Position numbers and translations under genes: made by a program | Part shown: positions 15,478-23,497 of the stretch, one piece after another | Layout of the letters: each line of letters opens with the position of its first letter | Numbering within the stretch: position 1 is the first letter of the stretch | NCBI GenBank assembly: GCA_910584495.1 | Contig: CAJUAR010000033.1 | Span: forward strand, 1 to 28,192 | Length of the DNA stretch: 28,192 nucleotides | Direction of reading: 5' to 3' | Source of the DNA: an uncultured Muribaculaceae bacterium | Lineage (GTDB): Bacteria; Bacteroidota; Bacteroidia; Bacteroidales; Muribaculaceae | The notes under the pieces: model-generated | The model's database searches: none | Told to the model about the DNA's origin: nothing | Seen by the model: only the letters and a program-made list of their open reading frames with translations

Positions 15478-16239
15478 ATGGACCTGTGTCAAGCTATTAT
15501 TAACCGCTCTTCCACCCGTTCCTTCTCGGGTGGAGAGCTTTCTTTTGCCGCCTTGCAGGAGATTGATAAATTAGCAATGCAAATGCCTGCCGGTGTACGC
15601 ATGGTGCTCCTCGACGGGATTAATGGCCGTGTGGGCACTTACGGTGTTGTGTCGAAATCGACTGTGGCTATTGCGATGGTGACTGACGGCTCCCCACGGG
15701 CGCAGTTTCAAGCCGGTCGTTGGGGTGAATGGGCTGTGCTTACGCTCACGGCCTTGGGCTTTGGCTCCTGTTGGTTAGGCGCAACTTTCAATTCCTCTGA
15801 ACTGGCGGCAAAAGCAAAGCTCGGGCGAGGAGAGAACCTGGCGGCGGTTATTGTGGCAGGATGCAGGGCCGAGAAAACAACCTGGCGCGACAGGCTGATG
15901 CGTTCCGTAGTACGCAGCAGGCATCGCAAGTCTTTCGACGAACTTTTCCGTATGGAGGGCGGCGAGGAGTTTCGCACGGCACTTGAAGCCGTGCGGCTCG
16001 CTCCATCGGCACGAAATCTACAGCCATGGCGAGCCATAGCCCGGAAGGGGAGGGTGGATTTTTATTTTGTTGACACCGGCCGTTTTGCCATGCTCGATAT
16101 GGGCATAGCCTATGCTCATTTCGAAATAGCATGTCGGCAGGATATAGAAAGGTTCGAGACTGCGGACTACGAACCCTTCGATGGTGCTTCCTACCTTTAT
16201 TCTGCCACGCCCAGTGCCGGGAGCAAGGTGGGCATGTGA
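15478..16239 (+). CDS. Nitroreductase-family flavoprotein
   Basis: A protein of about 253 residues resembling the two-part 'TM nitroreductase' group. It starts with the family-type helix AIINRSSTRSFSGGEL, has GRWGEWAVLTLTALGFGSCWLG in the middle (the FMN-facing helix and Gly-rich turn of the family) and a second half with LEAVRLAPSARNLQPWR, a typical nitroreductase FMN-binding phrase (APSARNxQPW). It should bind FMN and reduce an unknown acceptor with NAD(P)H. An alternative ATG at 15466 would overlap the SGNH stop; the one at 15478 gives the more usual N-terminus. Its last 43 nt overlap the convergent HAD gene. Confidence 0.82.
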   Translation: MDLCQAIINRSSTRSFSGGELSFAALQEIDKLAMQMPAGVRMVLLDGINGRVGTYGVVSKSTVAIAMVTDGSPRAQFQAGRWGEWAVLTLTALGFGSCWLGATFNSSELAAKAKLGRGENLAAVIVAGCRAEKTTWRDRLMRSVVRSRHRKSFDELFRMEGGEEFRTALEAVRLAPSARNLQPWRAIARKGRVDFYFVDTGRFAMLDMGIAYAHFEIACRQDIERFETADYEPFDGASYLYSATPSAGSKVGM

Positions 16240-16856
16240 TTGATTATATAGTCGGCTCCGGCTTTTTCGAGTGCTGTGTCCGACGAGTTGCCATATTCGG
16301 CCCCGACGGTGATACATCCTGCTCTGCGGCCCATTTCTATGTCTACCGGCATGTCGCCGACCATAACGCTGCTGTCGGCTTTCTTGCCAAGGGCTTTGAT
16401 GATGGTGAGTGCCGGTTCGGGGTTTGGCTTGGCATGCGTCACATCGTCGCAGCCAAGAATCATTGCAAAATATTTGGATATATCGGTGGCTTTGCAGAAT
16501 TCGAGCAGCGACTGCTTGGTGCGTGATGAGGCAACAGCCATTTCTATGCCTTGCCTTTGGATTTCGTCGAGGGTTTCGACAACGCCGGGATAGAGTTTGG
16601 GCACCATGTTTGCCGGGTCGGAAAAATATTGCTCACGGTAGGCTCGTACATAATTGTCGAGCTCGGTATTTTCTGCTTTGGGGTAGAGCATTTTGAAGCC
16701 GTCGCGAAGGGGGATGCCGATGGTGGCGCGGCATTGTGCGTCGCTGCGAGGCTCAAGTCCTAATTTGGCAATTGTGAGTGCGAATGTTGCGAGTATGTTG
16801 CTTGCGGTGTCGGCAAGTGTGCCGTCAAAATCGAATATTATAAGTTCAGGTTTCAT
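16197..16856 (-). CDS. HAD-superfamily phosphatase (phosphoglycolate phosphatase/PgmB-like)
   Basis: A 219-residue HAD subfamily I hydrolase with all four motifs: I DFDGTLADT (nucleophile Asp 9), II VASSRTK, III the Lys in HAKPNPEP, and IV MVGDMPVDIEMGRRAG. The helical cap after motif I is of the type found in phosphoglycolate phosphatase and beta-phosphoglucomutase; which substrate it uses cannot be settled from motifs. I prefer the ATG at 16856, because the predicted transcript start leaves almost no leader for the ATG at 16868 and the sequence MKPELIIFDFDGT is typical; 16868 remains possible. Its 3' end overlaps the nitroreductase gene by 43 nt, convergently. Confidence 0.87.
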   Translation of the reverse strand: MKPELIIFDFDGTLADTASNILATFALTIAKLGLEPRSDAQCRATIGIPLRDGFKMLYPKAENTELDNYVRAYREQYFSDPANMVPKLYPGVVETLDEIQRQGIEMAVASSRTKQSLLEFCKATDISKYFAMILGCDDVTHAKPNPEPALTIIKALGKKADSSVMVGDMPVDIEMGRRAGCITVGAEYGNSSDTALEKAGADYIINHMPTLLPALGVAE

Positions 16857-16876
16857 GTCGTTTGTCATTATATGTG

Positions 16877-16884
16877 CAAAATTA
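16877..16884 (-). promoter_or_regulatory. -7 box for HAD phosphatase gene
   Basis: Minus-strand TAATTTTG (TAnnTTTG) without a -33 TTTG at 20 nt. It places the transcript start within a few bases of the ATG at 16868, which favours the next ATG (16856) as start or implies a leaderless mRNA. Confidence 0.45.
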
Positions 16885-16908
16885 AACATTTTTGTCGGAG
16901 AAAAAGTG

Positions 16909-16916
16909 TAATTTTG
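16909..16916 (+). promoter_or_regulatory. -7 box for PKD lipoprotein gene
   Basis: TAATTTTG (TAnnTTTG), 21 nt before the ATG at 16938. A TTTG lies 14 nt upstream of it (16891-16894), not at the 20-nt spacing. Divergent with the HAD promoter. Confidence 0.5.
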
Positions 16917-16937
16917 CCAAAGAAAAAATGACAGCTC

Positions 16938-18713
16938 ATGAATAATATAGCGTTCAATACAAAATTTTTGCTTCTTTTGCTTGCCTGTCAGCTGCTTTTC
17001 GCTGCATGCAATAAGGATGAAGTTATTAATGGTGAGGGTCTTCCGACAATCGTTCTCGATGGCGACGGCTCGGGTGTGTATGTGGTGAAGGTGGGAGGAG
17101 TGCTTACAATTTCCCCGTCCTTCAAAAATGCAACCGATGCATCATATGCTTGGTCCATGGACGGCAAAACAGTATGCACTGCGCCGGAGTGGACACATAC
17201 CTGGTCCGAACTCGGCGATTTTTATGTGGTTCTGACGGTGACTACGTCGGCAGGTCGAGCCAGTGAGGAGCTGAAAATCGAGGTCGTCGACAAAGATTTA
17301 CCGGTAATTCGGCTTGCAGTGCCCGATGGAGGTTATACGATGGGTGTTGGCAGCGAATTGCTACTTGTTCCCGAATATGAAAACGACGACATTGAGCCAT
17401 TCTCTGTCGAATGGCAGATTGATGGCAAAACAGTGGGCACAGAGCGCAGCTATACCTTCCGGGGCGAGAAGCCCGGAGCGTTCAATGTTGCCGTTATTGC
17501 CAATAATGGCGATGGTAGCTCCTGCAAAGAGTTCGTAATCAATGTGCTGGAATATGGAGATTATAAGGTGGTGTTCGAACCGGTGATGTGGAACAGTCCT
17601 TCAACAACTCGTTTTACTTTTGCCGGTCGTCCTGTATTTCTGGAGCCTTCGCTTGTCGGTTTCGATAATCCCTCTTTTATTTGGACTGTGAATGGCCAAG
17701 AGATTGACAATGAAGGTCGCTATTTCGTGTTTACACCCTCCGAAGCCGGTACATATAATATTGAGGTTGCTGCAAAAGAAAAAAACGACAAAGGCCTTGT
17801 TGTTGAGATAAAGGCCGTTATTACGGTCGAATGTGTGGCTCAGTCCGAAGTTTCGCGTCGCCGACCGGCTTCCTCGGCATCGTCTATGTTCAGCACGCAA
17901 GTATTCAGCTACATACCTGCTCCGGGACAGTTTGTGGGCGAAAGTGAGGAATTGCAGGCAGCCGACGAACAGGCAGCCATCGCATGGGCGCAGAAAACAC
18001 TTGAAAAGCGCAACTATGTGTCGCTCGGCTCGTTTGGCGGCTTTATGGTGGTGGGCTTCGACCATAGTGTCGGAGGTCAAGGAGCGGAATATGATTTTGC
18101 TATAGAGGGCAATTCATTCATTGCCAAGCACGGAGCCAGCAACGAACCCGGTATTGTCTGGGTGATGCAGGATGTCAACGGCAACGGCTTGCCCGATGAT
18201 GAATGGTATCAGCTGAAAGGCTCCGAATTCGATAACGATGGCTATAATCCATCATTATCAGTGACATACTATCGGCCAGAAGCTCCTGCTTCACCGGTAG
18301 AGTGGTCTGCCTCGGATGGGGCAAGAGGTTCGATTGACTATATGTCGGTGATCCACCCGCAGCCGTTCTACTATCCTTCGTGGATTGAGACATCGTCGTA
18401 TGTCTTGTCCGGCCCCATGCTCAAGCCTAGGAACCATCGCGACGATGATGGCTTTTGGGCAAATCCACCTTATGATTGGGGCTATGCTGACAATGTCGGT
18501 TCGGATTCTTTCCAGGCTACTATCGGTGGGGTAGAGGGTCAGTTTAATGGCTTCAAGCTGTCGAATGCCATTCTTCCCGACGGACAGCCTGTCAGCCTGC
18601 AGTATGTCGATTTTGTAAAAGTCCAGAATGCAGTTCTTGCCAAAAGCGGCCCTCTCGGTGAAGTCTCCACCGAAGTCCTCTCCGTTGCCGACTACTCCCT
18701 GATGCCAAAGTGA
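16938..18713 (+). CDS. Surface lipoprotein with three PKD-like domains
   Basis: A 591-residue lipoprotein. The signal peptide ends in a lipobox (LLFAAC, Cys 24) and is followed by NKDEV, a basic-acidic stretch resembling the Bacteroidetes lipoprotein export signal, so it is probably displayed on the cell surface. Three PKD/Ig-like beta domains follow (about 37-117, 121-205, 208-300). The C-terminal domain (about 318-591) has FSYIPAPGQFVGE, VSLGSFGGFMVVGFDHSV, PGIVWVMQDVNGNGLPDDEW (a DxNxNxLxDDE calcium-type loop) and a closing LGEVSTEV. It resembles Bacteroides 'cell surface proteins' which, from memory, often accompany TonB-dependent transporters, including corrinoid ones. No transporter is visible here. 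The ligand is unknown. Confidence 0.8.
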   Translation: MNNIAFNTKFLLLLLACQLLFAACNKDEVINGEGLPTIVLDGDGSGVYVVKVGGVLTISPSFKNATDASYAWSMDGKTVCTAPEWTHTWSELGDFYVVLTVTTSAGRASEELKIEVVDKDLPVIRLAVPDGGYTMGVGSELLLVPEYENDDIEPFSVEWQIDGKTVGTERSYTFRGEKPGAFNVAVIANNGDGSSCKEFVINVLEYGDYKVVFEPVMWNSPSTTRFTFAGRPVFLEPSLVGFDNPSFIWTVNGQEIDNEGRYFVFTPSEAGTYNIEVAAKEKNDKGLVVEIKAVITVECVAQSEVSRRRPASSASSMFSTQVFSYIPAPGQFVGESEELQAADEQAAIAWAQKTLEKRNYVSLGSFGGFMVVGFDHSVGGQGAEYDFAIEGNSFIAKHGASNEPGIVWVMQDVNGNGLPDDEWYQLKGSEFDNDGYNPSLSVTYYRPEAPASPVEWSASDGARGSIDYMSVIHPQPFYYPSWIETSSYVLSGPMLKPRNHRDDDGFWANPPYDWGYADNVGSDSFQATIGGVEGQFNGFKLSNAILPDGQPVSLQYVDFVKVQNAVLAKSGPLGEVSTEVLSVADYSLMPK

Positions 18714-18781
18714 TCTTCTTCGGAATTATCGAGTGATGCTATGAAGAAGGGCAGCAAGATGAGTACAATTATTATTTCCAT
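18692..18781 (-). CDS. Possible 29-residue membrane peptide (small ORF)
   Basis: A 30-codon frame from ATG (18781) to TAG (18692-18694). The peptide has a hydrophobic N-terminal half (MEIIIVLILLPFFIA, one short membrane span) and an acidic, polar C-terminal half. A TAACTTTG -7 box sits at 18816-18809 on the same strand, which would give a leader of about 20 nt, and an A-rich stretch precedes the ATG. The 3' end overlaps the convergent PKD gene by 22 nt. I do not recognise the family. It may be a real small protein or a chance frame; the promoter position and amphipathic layout favour the former. Confidence 0.42.
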   Translation of the reverse strand: MEIIIVLILLPFFIASLDNSEEDHFGIRE

Positions 18782-18808
18782 AGTTTTGTTCTTTTAAGGT
18801 TGATGATG

Positions 18809-18816
18809 CAAAGTTA
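18809..18816 (-). promoter_or_regulatory. -7 box upstream of small membrane ORF
   Basis: Minus-strand TAACTTTG, matching TAnnTTTG, 28 nt upstream of the small ORF start. No -33 TTTG at the 20-nt spacing, so this is a weaker prediction. Confidence 0.4.
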
Positions 18817-18915
18817 TGGGCGAGCGTGTGCCGGCGTTGAGCATATATTTGTTAATTAATGCAAATCAAAAGAGACTCGTATTTTCAGGTTTGTTTTAAG
18901 TGTTAAGGAAGAACA

Positions 18916-18947
18916 TTTGACAATTCAAGAAAAAATGACTACTTTTG
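18916..18947 (+). promoter_or_regulatory. Promoter for patatin operon
   Basis: TTTG (18916-18919), a 20-nt spacer, TACTTTTG (18940-18947). The transcript would start at about 18951-18954, downstream of a TTG (18917) and an ATG (18935) that are in frame with the patatin gene, so these cannot be its start codons on this transcript. Confidence 0.78.
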
Positions 18948-18970
18948 CACTCGAAAACAGGCAGGGAATT

Positions 18971-19810
18971 ATGACACCGACCGACCAGACACCAAGTATC
19001 GAACACCAAAGGCATCCCTATCGTCTTGGGGTAGCCCTCAGTGGCGGCGGTGCGCGTGGTTTTGCACATGCCGGAGCTTTGATGGCTATTGAGGAGGCCG
19101 GGCTCAAACCAGACATTATAGCCGGCGTTAGTGCCGGTTCGGTGATTGCTGTGCTATATGCCGCAGGAATCAAGCCTCTTCAGATGGCTCAGCTTTTTGC
19201 ATCGGTGGGGCTCAAGTCGTTTGCCGAACTAAAACTTGGGCATGGCGGCATTTTTGCCATCGACAAATTCAAAAATTTTATTTTGAGAGCAATAGGCAAC
19301 TTCCGCAATCTTGAAGACCTTCCGATTCCGGTCTATATAGGAGCCACAAATCTTGATACCGGCAAGCCTGTTGCGTTCTCCAAGGGTGAAATCGGCCCGC
19401 GAATGATTGCTTCGTGCTCTATACCAATAGTTTTTTCTCCTGTGATAATCAACGGCGAGCACTATGTCGACGGTGGTGTGCTACGAAATCATCCGGCTTG
19501 GATGATTCGAGAAATGTGCGATTTTCTCATTGGCATAAATGTGAGCCCTCTGCGACAGAAGAAAAAAATCCACTCGGTAATTGATGTGGCTTTGCGCACC
19601 TACAACCTCATGGCCAAAGCTAATCAGGGCATAGATATGAGTCTATGCGATGTTTCGGTCGAAACTCCCGAAATTGCCGACTTTGCCGTTTTCGATCTCA
19701 AAAATATAAAAACCATTTTTGTCAACGGCTATGTGCATATGCGCAAGGCCTTGAAGGTTGCCGGGATGTGGAACCCTCCGGCTCAAAAAATCGATACCAT
19801 TCATTCTTGA
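18971..19810 (+). CDS. Patatin-like phospholipase
   Basis: A 279-residue serine lipid acyl hydrolase. The oxyanion-hole loop SGGGARGFAHAG is at residues 24-35, the nucleophile elbow is GVSAGS (Ser 55), and the second catalytic residue is the Asp of YVDGGVL (Asp 167); together they form the patatin Ser-Asp dyad. No signal peptide is seen, so it is probably cytoplasmic or peripheral to the inner membrane, hydrolysing phospholipid or lysophospholipid. The start at 18971 is chosen because the promoter's -7 box lies at 18940-18947, inside the N-terminal extension that an earlier TTG would give. It is followed after 9 nt by the GH13 gene. Confidence 0.9.
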   Translation: MTPTDQTPSIEHQRHPYRLGVALSGGGARGFAHAGALMAIEEAGLKPDIIAGVSAGSVIAVLYAAGIKPLQMAQLFASVGLKSFAELKLGHGGIFAIDKFKNFILRAIGNFRNLEDLPIPVYIGATNLDTGKPVAFSKGEIGPRMIASCSIPIVFSPVIINGEHYVDGGVLRNHPAWMIREMCDFLIGINVSPLRQKKKIHSVIDVALRTYNLMAKANQGIDMSLCDVSVETPEIADFAVFDLKNIKTIFVNGYVHMRKALKVAGMWNPPAQKIDTIHS

Positions 19811-19819
19811 ACCACGATA

Positions 19820-21526
19820 ATGAACACCAAACCAATCATCTATCAGTTACTGCCACGACTTTTTACAAACTATTGTGAGAAGCCTCAAGTCAACGGCACT
19901 CTGCAGCAAAATGGTTCGGGCAAACTGAACGATATCAACGATGCTATTCTTGCGTCGATTAAAGACCTCGGAGCTACACATGTGTGGTATACAGGTGTGA
20001 TTGAGCATGCTCACGACGCCGACTACACTTCCTATGGCATCCCTCGCAATAATCCCCATGTTGTAAAAGGTCATGCGGGCAGCCCATATGCTATCACCGA
20101 CTATTACGATATAGATCCAGACCTTGCCGTGGTTGTGCCCGACCGTAGAGCCGAGTTCGATGCTCTTGTCGATCGCACCCATAAGGCCGGTTTGAAAGTT
20201 ATAATCGATTTTGTTCCAAACCATGTAGGTCGTCAGTACCACAGCGATGCCGCTCCCAAGGGGGTGCCCGATTTCGGTGCTGCCGACGACCGCGAGATGT
20301 TTTTTAAGCCGTCGAACAACTTCTATTACCTTACTCGCCAGCAGTTCGCGCCTCATGTCGACCTCGGTTTCGGTCCGGATGCATACGTGGAATTTCCTGC
20401 CAAAGCCACGGGCAATGACTGTTTTACAGCTTTTCCAGGTGTTAACGATTGGTTCGATACGGTGAAGCTAAACTATGGCGTGGACTATGGCAATGGTTCG
20501 CATCATTTCGACCCCGTCCCCGACACGTGGCTCAAAATGCTAAACATCCTGCGCTACTGGGCCGCTAAAGGTATTGATGGCTTCCGTTGCGACATGGTAT
20601 TTATGGTGCCTCTCGATTTCTGGCATTGGGCAATTCCGCATGTCAAGGAAAAATATCCCGACATTGTTTTCATTGCCGAAATCTACGATGTTAATCTCTA
20701 CCGTCCTTTCATCGACTATGGGTATTTCGACTTCCTATATGACAAAGTGAATCTCTATGACACGCTTCGTGCCATAGAGACACAGAACCATTCGGCGGCT
20801 CGTCTCACCGGCTGCTGGCAGACGGTGGAAGGAATCGCTCCAAAGATGCTCAACTTCCTCGAAAACCACGACGAACAACGTTTTGCATCGCCTTTCTATG
20901 CCGGCGATGCCCGCCGCGAGATGGCCTCGCTCGTTGTAAGCACCATGTTCAACGTGGGACCCATGATGATTTATTTCGGGCAGGAGCTGGGCGAACCCGG
21001 AACCGACACCGAGGGCTTCAGCGGATTCGATGGCCGAACAAGCATATTCGACTATTGGAGTGTGGCTTCGGTGCGACGCTGGCTAAGCAAGGGCACAGCC
21101 CGTGGCCGTCTCACAGCCGAGGAAAAGGATCTGCGTGCAAAATTCCGCAAGGTGCTAAAGCTTGCAAACAGCGAGAAGTCCATTGCAGAAGGGGCTTTCT
21201 TCGACCTTATGTATGTAAATCTCGACAACCCGAGGCTTAATCCGCATCGACACTATGCTTTTCTGCGATATACCGATGAAGAACTCCTGCTTATTGTTGC
21301 CAATTTCGACAACTCCGACTGTGACGTTGCCGTCAATATTCCGGCACATGCTTTCCAGACAATCGATTTCCCTCAGGGTGTAGATGCAAAGGCGCAGGAG
21401 CTGCTGACGGGCGAAAAATCGCCGAAAAAATTTGTTGTCGGTACTCCTTTCGAAGCTTCGGTACCGGCCCATGGCGCTGCCGTCTGGAAGTTGCATCGTA
21501 GAAACATCAAACCTGTCAAAAAATAA
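19820..21526 (+). CDS. Intracellular GH13 alpha-amylase family protein
   Basis: A 568-residue GH13 glycoside hydrolase. The four conserved regions are DFVPNH (130-135), GFRCDM with nucleophile Asp 258, FIAEIYD with acid/base Glu 287, and FLENHDEQ (His 350, Asp 351), so catalysis should be intact. The C-terminal beta domain starts at about residue 460. There is no signal peptide, unlike the periplasmic or surface amylases of starch-utilisation loci, so it should act on imported maltodextrin, glycogen or related alpha-glucosides in the cytoplasm. No SusC/SusD partners are nearby; the neighbours are a patatin lipase and prs. Precise specificity (amylase, glucosidase or a transferase) cannot be decided from the motifs. 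Confidence 0.88.
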   Translation: MNTKPIIYQLLPRLFTNYCEKPQVNGTLQQNGSGKLNDINDAILASIKDLGATHVWYTGVIEHAHDADYTSYGIPRNNPHVVKGHAGSPYAITDYYDIDPDLAVVVPDRRAEFDALVDRTHKAGLKVIIDFVPNHVGRQYHSDAAPKGVPDFGAADDREMFFKPSNNFYYLTRQQFAPHVDLGFGPDAYVEFPAKATGNDCFTAFPGVNDWFDTVKLNYGVDYGNGSHHFDPVPDTWLKMLNILRYWAAKGIDGFRCDMVFMVPLDFWHWAIPHVKEKYPDIVFIAEIYDVNLYRPFIDYGYFDFLYDKVNLYDTLRAIETQNHSAARLTGCWQTVEGIAPKMLNFLENHDEQRFASPFYAGDARREMASLVVSTMFNVGPMMIYFGQELGEPGTDTEGFSGFDGRTSIFDYWSVASVRRWLSKGTARGRLTAEEKDLRAKFRKVLKLANSEKSIAEGAFFDLMYVNLDNPRLNPHRHYAFLRYTDEELLLIVANFDNSDCDVAVNIPAHAFQTIDFPQGVDAKAQELLTGEKSPKKFVVGTPFEASVPAHGAAVWKLHRRNIKPVKK

Positions 21527-21552
21527 CAACCAATCTCAATCATATTTATCCA

Positions 21553-22497
21553 ATGGATACAAACCTAACCCCTTTCAAGATTTTCGCCGGTACAAAATCC
21601 CGCTACATGGCCGAGGAAATCTGCAAAGAACTTGGTGTAGAACTTGGCAAAATGAAAATCGAACATTTTGCTGATGGTGAATTCGAAGTCTCGTTCGAAG
21701 AATCGGTGCGCGGATGCGAGGTTTACCTCGTGCAGAGCACATTCCCAAACTCTGACAACCTGATGGAGCTTCTCCTGATGATTGATGCAGCTAAACGTGC
21801 TTCGGCTTGTTCGGTAATTGCTGTGATTCCCTATTTTGGCTGGGCGCGCCAGGACCGCAAGGATAAACCGCGTGTGTCGATTGCTGCCAAACTTGTCTCT
21901 GACCTTCTCGTCACTGCAGGTGCAACACGTGTCATTACCATGGACCTCCATGCCGACCAGATTCAGGGCTTCTTCAACATTCCTCTCGACCACCTCTATG
22001 CTTCGTCGGTGTTCATCCCTTACATCCAGAGCCTAAAGCTTGAAGATCTGGTGATTGCCACTCCCGATGTTGGCGGTGCTAAACGCGCCAACAGCTATGC
22101 AAAATATCTCAACGTGCCACTGGTGCTGTGCCACAAACAGCGTGCAAAAGCAAATGTCGTTGAGAAAATGACGGTTATTGGCGATGTAAAGGACAAAAAT
22201 GTGATTCTTATCGACGACATGGTCGACACTGCCGGTACTATTACCAAGGCTGCCGACCTGATGATGGAAAATGGTGCCAAGTCGGTACGCGCCCTGGCTT
22301 CTCATGCCATTATGAGCGACCCTGCCACCGAGCGTGTGAAGAATTCTGCTCTCACCGAAATGATTTTCACAAATTCTATTCCTTACGAAAAGGATTGCAA
22401 CAAGTGCACTATCTTGTCGGTGGCTCGTCTGTTTGCCGACACTATCCACCGCGTGCACAGCAACGAATCCATCTCGTCGCAGTATCTCATTAAATAA
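21553..22497 (+). CDS. prs: Ribose-phosphate pyrophosphokinase (PRPP synthetase)
   Basis: Prs makes PRPP from ribose 5-phosphate and ATP for nucleotide, histidine and NAD synthesis. The 314-residue protein has the ATP-binding IPYFGWARQDRKDKPR segment (family usually FGYARQDR; here Trp replaces Tyr), the catalytic flexible-loop region HKQRAKANVVEKM, and the PRPP-binding motif VILIDDMVDTAGTI. The gene starts 26 nt after the GH13 stop with no promoter box between them. The TAA stop overlaps the next ATG by one base (TAATG). Identification is firm. Confidence 0.96.
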   Translation: MDTNLTPFKIFAGTKSRYMAEEICKELGVELGKMKIEHFADGEFEVSFEESVRGCEVYLVQSTFPNSDNLMELLLMIDAAKRASACSVIAVIPYFGWARQDRKDKPRVSIAAKLVSDLLVTAGATRVITMDLHADQIQGFFNIPLDHLYASSVFIPYIQSLKLEDLVIATPDVGGAKRANSYAKYLNVPLVLCHKQRAKANVVEKMTVIGDVKDKNVILIDDMVDTAGTITKAADLMMENGAKSVRALASHAIMSDPATERVKNSALTEMIFTNSIPYEKDCNKCTILSVARLFADTIHRVHSNESISSQYLIK

Positions 22498-23456
22498 TGC
22501 ATAATCTTGTGTGTCTCGACGGGGCTACTCTGTATCCCGCCGGAAGCAAGGAATGGAACATCTTCAACTTTCCCGGCGTGAAGCTTAAGGTTTTCGACCG
22601 CTCCACGCCGGGTCAGGTTGTTGAACGCCTAAAAGGCGCTTCGATGGCTCTTACAAACAAGGTGCCTATCGATGCCGTCGCTATGGCGGCTCTTCCTCAC
22701 TTAAAGTATATTGGCGTGCTCGCCACCGGATATAACATTGTCGATGTCAAGGCTGCCGCCGATGCAGGCATTGTTGTAACAAATATTCCGGCCTACAGCA
22801 CGGCTTCGGTAGCCCAGCAGGCTATCTCGCTTTTGCTTGCAATTACCAACAAGGTCGAATCGTATGCCAAGGCGGTAAAGGTGGGCGCATGGGAAGCTTG
22901 TCCCGATTTTTCTTTCCGAATCGAACCCTGGCACGAGTTGGCCGACAAATCGTTCGGCGTTGTAGGCTTTGGCAATACAGGCCGGGCTACGGCTGCTATC
23001 GCTGCTGCTTTGGGCATGAAAATTCTTGTATTTACAAGCAAAAGTCAGGAACAACTCCCGCAAGGATATGTCAAAACCGAGCTCGACGACTTGTTCCGTC
23101 AGGCCGATGTGCTCAGTCTTCACTGTCCGCTAACCTCCGACACTCATCATCTTGTCGACGAACGCCGCCTTTCTCTGATGAAGCCTTCGGCCATTGTCAT
23201 AAACACTTCGCGCGGGCCTGTCGTTGACGAGCGAGCTTTGGCAAATGCATTGAAGAACGGCACGATTCGTGCCGCAGGGCTCGATGTGCTGTCGACAGAG
23301 CCTCCAGCCCATGGCAACCCGCTTATTTCCGCTCCTCGGTGTTTCATCACTCCTCACGTGGCGTGGTCGAGTGTCGAAGCTTGTTCGCGGCTGATGAAGA
23401 TTGCCGCTGATAATATTTTGGCTTTCCTCAATGGATCGCCGGTAAACATTGTGTGA
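22497..23456 (+). CDS. D-2-hydroxyacid dehydrogenase (glycerate dehydrogenase-like)
   Basis: A 319-residue NAD(P)-dependent D-isomer 2-hydroxyacid dehydrogenase. The Rossmann motif is VGFGNTGRA (about residue 155), and the catalytic residues fall in INTSRGPVVDE (Arg), DVLSTEPP (Glu) and FITPHVAW (His). The substrate-domain loop VLATGYNIVDVKAA and the C-terminal SSVEACSRLMKIAADN are like glycerate/hydroxypyruvate dehydrogenases. The likely reaction is hydroxypyruvate to D-glycerate or a related 2-oxoacid reduction; lactate or phosphoglycerate are alternatives, though length and motifs do not fit SerA with its regulatory domain. The start overlaps the prs stop by one base, implying coupled expression. 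Confidence 0.9.
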   Translation: MHNLVCLDGATLYPAGSKEWNIFNFPGVKLKVFDRSTPGQVVERLKGASMALTNKVPIDAVAMAALPHLKYIGVLATGYNIVDVKAAADAGIVVTNIPAYSTASVAQQAISLLLAITNKVESYAKAVKVGAWEACPDFSFRIEPWHELADKSFGVVGFGNTGRATAAIAAALGMKILVFTSKSQEQLPQGYVKTELDDLFRQADVLSLHCPLTSDTHHLVDERRLSLMKPSAIVINTSRGPVVDERALANALKNGTIRAAGLDVLSTEPPAHGNPLISAPRCFITPHVAWSSVEACSRLMKIAADNILAFLNGSPVNIV

Positions 23457-23497
23457 TGCAGTCGTTTACTTTTTTATTAAACTAATAGGTACATAAC

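Noticed and set aside
18741..18797. 18-residue hydrophobic plus-strand frame in the gap after the PKD gene
   Set aside because: Shorter than the minus-strand frame over the same bases, with no promoter box upstream in the intergenic DNA; its hydrophobicity follows from the A/T-rich stretch.
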